The notes beneath the pieces are model-generated. The model saw only the letters and a program-made list of their open reading frames with translations, was not told the DNA's origin and searched no databases. From an uncultured Oxalobacter sp. (lineage in GTDB: Bacteria; Pseudomonadota; Gammaproteobacteria; Burkholderiales; Burkholderiaceae_D): a stretch of DNA of 6,941 nucleotides. The stretch spans positions 1-6,941 of the forward strand of contig CALGGD010000125.1 in NCBI GenBank assembly GCA_937916185.1. Direction: 5' to 3'. A program made the translations under genes and the position numbers. The stretch's first letter is position 1; every line of letters begins with the position of its first letter. Positions 5,382-6,941 of the stretch are shown in pieces.

Positions 5382-6155
5382 ATGTTTGTTTTTCTGACCA
5401 TGCTTGGCATGGGTGTGGTGATTGGTTTTGTCGGCGCTGGCGGGGCAGGCGCAATGATTGCCATCCTCACACTTGTCTTCCAGATACCTGTCCATACTGC
5501 AGTGGGAACCTCCCTGGCATCTATGATATTCACCACCATATCCGGTGCGTTCAGCCATTTCCGCGAGGGTAATATCAATCTCAAGGTGGGGCTGACAGTC
5601 GGCGCGGCGGGATTCGTCGGCGCATTCATCGGCACAAAAATCGCCACAACATTCCTGTCTGGCAGCAACCTGAAAATCTGTACCGCTTCCATGCTGATTG
5701 CATCAGCCGCCCTTGTCTATACCCGCCTGACATGGCCAGACCTGCCTTTTTTCCATCCAAGGGGAGGGCATACAGAAGCGGACTTGTCGGGAGCAAGGTT
5801 CTGGCCATTGGCGGTTATCGCTGGTATCGCCAATGGCCTGCTGTCGGGGACGTTCGGCTTTGGTGCTGCGCAGTTCATCCAATTGACCCTGCTCATTTTC
5901 TTTGGTCTGCCACTTTTCCAGTCAGTCGGAACCACCATGCTGATTATCCTGCCGATTGCCATATCAGGAGGGCTGGGTTATCTCCTGTCAGGGCTTCTTG
6001 ACCTTATGCTTTTCATCCAGGTACTGTCAGGATCAATGATCGGAGCTTATATCGGTGCAAAATTCACCCGGTTTGCACCACGATGGCTGTTGAAGGCGGC
6101 TATGGTCCTGATGCCTGGCGTTGCAGGGATACTGATGCTTGTACTCAAACGGTGA
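5382..6155 (+). CDS. TauE/SafE (TSUP) family anion transporter
   Basis: TSUP proteins are inner-membrane carriers, many of them moving sulfite, sulfonates or other small anions. The product has 257 residues from ATG 5382, or 262 if the in-frame TTG at 5367 is used. Neither start has a well-spaced ribosome binding site: GGGTGA at 5361-5366 is too near the TTG and rather far from the ATG. The internal duplication typical of the family is plain. An N-half block (GFVGAGGAGA, then PVHTAVGTS, then GAFIGTK) is echoed in the C-half (GLLSGTFGFGAA, then PLFQSVGTT, then GAYIGAK), with a hydrophilic loop (PFFHPRGGHTEADLSG) between the halves. About eight membrane segments are expected. The substrate is unknown; no sulfur or taurine genes adjoin it. 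It lies 65 bases after the MFS gene and converges with the mscL end. Confidence 0.9.
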   Translation: MFVFLTMLGMGVVIGFVGAGGAGAMIAILTLVFQIPVHTAVGTSLASMIFTTISGAFSHFREGNINLKVGLTVGAAGFVGAFIGTKIATTFLSGSNLKICTASMLIASAALVYTRLTWPDLPFFHPRGGHTEADLSGARFWPLAVIAGIANGLLSGTFGFGAAQFIQLTLLIFFGLPLFQSVGTTMLIILPIAISGGLGYLLSGLLDLMLFIQVLSGSMIGAYIGAKFTRFAPRWLLKAAMVLMPGVAGILMLVLKR

Positions 6156-6174
6156 GACCTGTCTTTGGTGACAG

Positions 6175-6208
6175 AAAAAACCCGTCAAATGGCAAACCAT
6201 CCAACGGG
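6175..6208 (-). terminator. mscL: Intrinsic terminator of mscL (reverse strand)
   Basis: Read on the reverse strand from 6208 to 6181, the 28 bases fold into a 12-pair stem (CCCGT, three wobble pairs, then ATGG, against its partner) with a TTTG loop. Six T residues follow at 6180-6175. It lies 37 bases after the TAG of the reverse-strand frame. It belongs to the MscL end rather than to bL32, and it sits between the convergent TSUP and mscL genes. Confidence 0.9.
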
Positions 6209-6245
6209 TTGAATCAGAACGTCAAGAAGCGGTGTGACTGATGCG

Positions 6246-6344
6246 CTATTCTTTCTGTGTCTGCTGCTTTTCTTTCAGCAGGTCACGGATTTCAGTCAGC
6301 AGCTGGACATCAGCAGGTGGTTCTGCCGGGGCTTCTTCAGCAGG
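6246..6344 (-). pseudogene. mscL: 3' fragment of mscL (large-conductance mechanosensitive channel tail)
   Basis: The last ~33 residues, from about PAEEAPAEPPADV to LLTEIRDLLKEK and a QQTQKE end, match the C-terminal segment of MscL. There, an Ala/Pro/Glu-rich linker leads into the amphipathic bundle helix with the very characteristic LLTEIRDLLK sequence (E. coli MscL ends with nearly the same words). The two transmembrane helices and the S-shaped N terminus of MscL are missing, and bL32 stands in their place. Codons here (CTG, ATC, CGT, GAC, CAG) match the main part of the window. The exact left limit is uncertain because the joining region is low-complexity. Most likely this is the end of an intact gene cut off by a false join. 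Confidence 0.75.
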
Positions 6345-6575
6345 AGCTTCTTTTTTAGCCTTTTTAGCAGGTTTCTTTACTTCTTTAACTGCTTCAGCCT
6401 TATCTTTAAGTCTGACAGGTTCACCTTTGTAGTAGCCGCAAGCTGTACAAACAGTGTGAGCTAATACAGGTTGACCGCAATTTGAACAAACGGTAGTTTC
6501 AGGCTTTGTTGCCTTCCAGTTTGCTCTTCTTTTTCCTTGAGCACTATGCCCTGTTCTTTTCTTTGGTACTGCCAT
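6246..6575 (-). CDS. rpmF: Ribosomal protein bL32 joined in frame to an MscL tail (chimeric frame)
   Basis: Residues 1-56 are a normal bacterial bL32, part of the large ribosomal subunit. They carry the N-terminal AVPKKRTGHSAQGKRRANWK segment and a zinc ribbon with Cys30-x2-Cys33 and Cys43-x2-Cys46. Residues 57-63 are charged, and about 64-76 (KEVKKPAKKAKKE) are Lys/Ala-rich. From about 77 onward the sequence is an MscL tail. bL32 is usually about 55-65 residues, so the 109-residue length is abnormal. ATG 6575 is the expected start, with GAAAGG ten bases upstream. The gene follows a yceD-type gene by 39 bases, the standard yceD-rpmF order. Codon use in the bL32 part is AT-rich (AAA, GTA, TTA, CTT) and changes towards CTG, ATC and CGT at the end. 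bL32 identity is very secure; the joined product is probably artificial. Confidence 0.85.
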   Translation of the reverse strand: MAVPKKRTGHSAQGKRRANWKATKPETTVCSNCGQPVLAHTVCTACGYYKGEPVRLKDKAEAVKEVKKPAKKAKKEAPAEEAPAEPPADVQLLTEIRDLLKEKQQTQKE

Positions 6576-6585
6576 TTTTTTTATA

Positions 6586-6591
6586 CCTTTC
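6586..6591 (-). promoter_or_regulatory. rpmF: Ribosome binding site of rpmF
   Basis: On the reverse strand, GAAAGG lies ten bases before the bL32 ATG in an A-rich leader. It supports the start at 6575 and is typical of AT-rich genomes. Confidence 0.55.
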
Positions 6592-6614
6592 TTTTTTACT
6601 ATTTATATTTTGGG

Positions 6615-6941
6615 TTAATTTTTCTGTTTTATTGAAATATTCTTAAAAATATCCATTCTGTCATCGTGAGGTTTATATTCGTCTTCCGACACAAACAATC
6701 CCTCACTACAATTTATACCACAAACCTTTTTATTTGGTAACTGTAATATTACAGATTGATACAATAAGTCATAAACATCTATTTCATCAGCCCCGTTCAA
6801 GTCAGTCACGAACTGACCTTCCTTGATTTCCATTTCCTGTGAATATTCTTCATAAAGTGAATTTTTTGCATAGGTTTCATCAATATCAAAATCAAGTTTT
6901 TGCTCGTATTCCTCAAGACACAAGTCACACTCCAAAGAAAC
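6615..6941 (-). CDS. yceD: YceD/DUF177 family protein, 5' end cut by window edge
   Basis: The frame is open to the window edge, so only the C-terminal 108 residues are seen, starting VSLECDLCLEEY. DUF177 (YceD) proteins are linked to 23S rRNA or large-subunit processing and almost always lie directly upstream of rpmF, as here (39 bases). The visible pattern fits: a Cys-x2-Cys near the start of the conserved part (CDLCLEE, like the CxRCLE of the family), an acidic middle, then YQSVILQLPNKKVC with GINCSEGL (compare LxLPxxPxC...CxGLC), and HDDRMDIFKNI in place of the usual DPR...L..L ending. Three of the four common cysteines are clear, and the second pair is degenerate (FVSEDE in place of CxxCG). 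It is AT-rich and acidic, unlike the left part of the window. The exact function is not established, and there is no internal start that should be preferred. Confidence 0.75.
   Translation of the reverse strand, partial: VSLECDLCLEEYEQKLDFDIDETYAKNSLYEEYSQEMEIKEGQFVTDLNGADEIDVYDLLYQSVILQLPNKKVCGINCSEGLFVSEDEYKPHDDRMDIFKNISIKQKN

Noticed and set aside
6158..6174. Small inverted repeat CTGTC/GACAG after the TSUP gene as its terminator
   Set aside because: Only five pairs and followed by A residues on the + strand, so it cannot serve as an intrinsic terminator for the TSUP gene.
6234..6464. Forward-strand frames rich in Phe, Ser and Leu near 6240
   Set aside because: They are the antisense of the Lys/Glu/Ala-rich bL32-MscL frame and have no independent support.
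1..6941. A hidden defence system, CRISPR array, prophage or insertion sequence
   Set aside because: No spaced direct repeats, transposase, integrase, tRNA gene or paired small genes could be found; every long frame is a known housekeeping or transport family or a shadow of one.

Overview
The first ~6.2 kb reads as an ordinary stretch of a proteobacterial, most likely betaproteobacterial, chromosome of roughly half G+C. The gene set (UbiT, DusA, YbaK, type I pyrophosphatase, an MdtD-like efflux pump, a TauE/SafE carrier and an MscL tail) and the codon use would suit an Oxalobacteraceae gut anaerobe such as Oxalobacter. That placement is my inference from protein character, not a search result. 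The last ~600 bases look different: they are clearly AT-rich and carry a YceD(DUF177)-bL32 gene pair of another character. Taken together I suspect a contig chimera.

Layout, left to right on the + strand: ubiT (anaerobic ubiquinone accessory factor, with its start region crowded against an in-frame stop at the window edge); a 357-base gap with an AT-rich inverted repeat and a decayed C-terminal piece of a short-chain dehydrogenase; dusA (tRNA dihydrouridine synthase) and ybaK (Cys-tRNA(Pro) deacylase), a tRNA-related pair; a membrane-anchored OmpH/Skp-like protein with its own promoter-like element and a strong terminator; ppa (inorganic pyrophosphatase) with a good ribosome binding site and a strong terminator; an MdtD-like MFS drug exporter; and a TauE/SafE (TSUP) anion transporter preceded by a -10-like box inside a small palindrome. 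The genes are mostly separate housekeeping units rather than one operon.

On the - strand, converging on the TSUP gene, there is a textbook terminator preceded by the last ~35 codons of mscL. These codons are fused in frame to an almost complete ribosomal protein bL32, with a truncated YceD gene upstream. The 109-residue result has a normal zinc-ribbon bL32 at its N terminus and the characteristic C-terminal helix of the mechanosensitive channel MscL at its end, joined in a Lys/Ala/Glu-rich stretch. Codon choice changes across the join. The simplest reading is a false join of two genomes at a shared low-complexity segment; a real fusion is possible but less likely. I see no phage, CRISPR, toxin-antitoxin, insertion sequence or other new system in this window.
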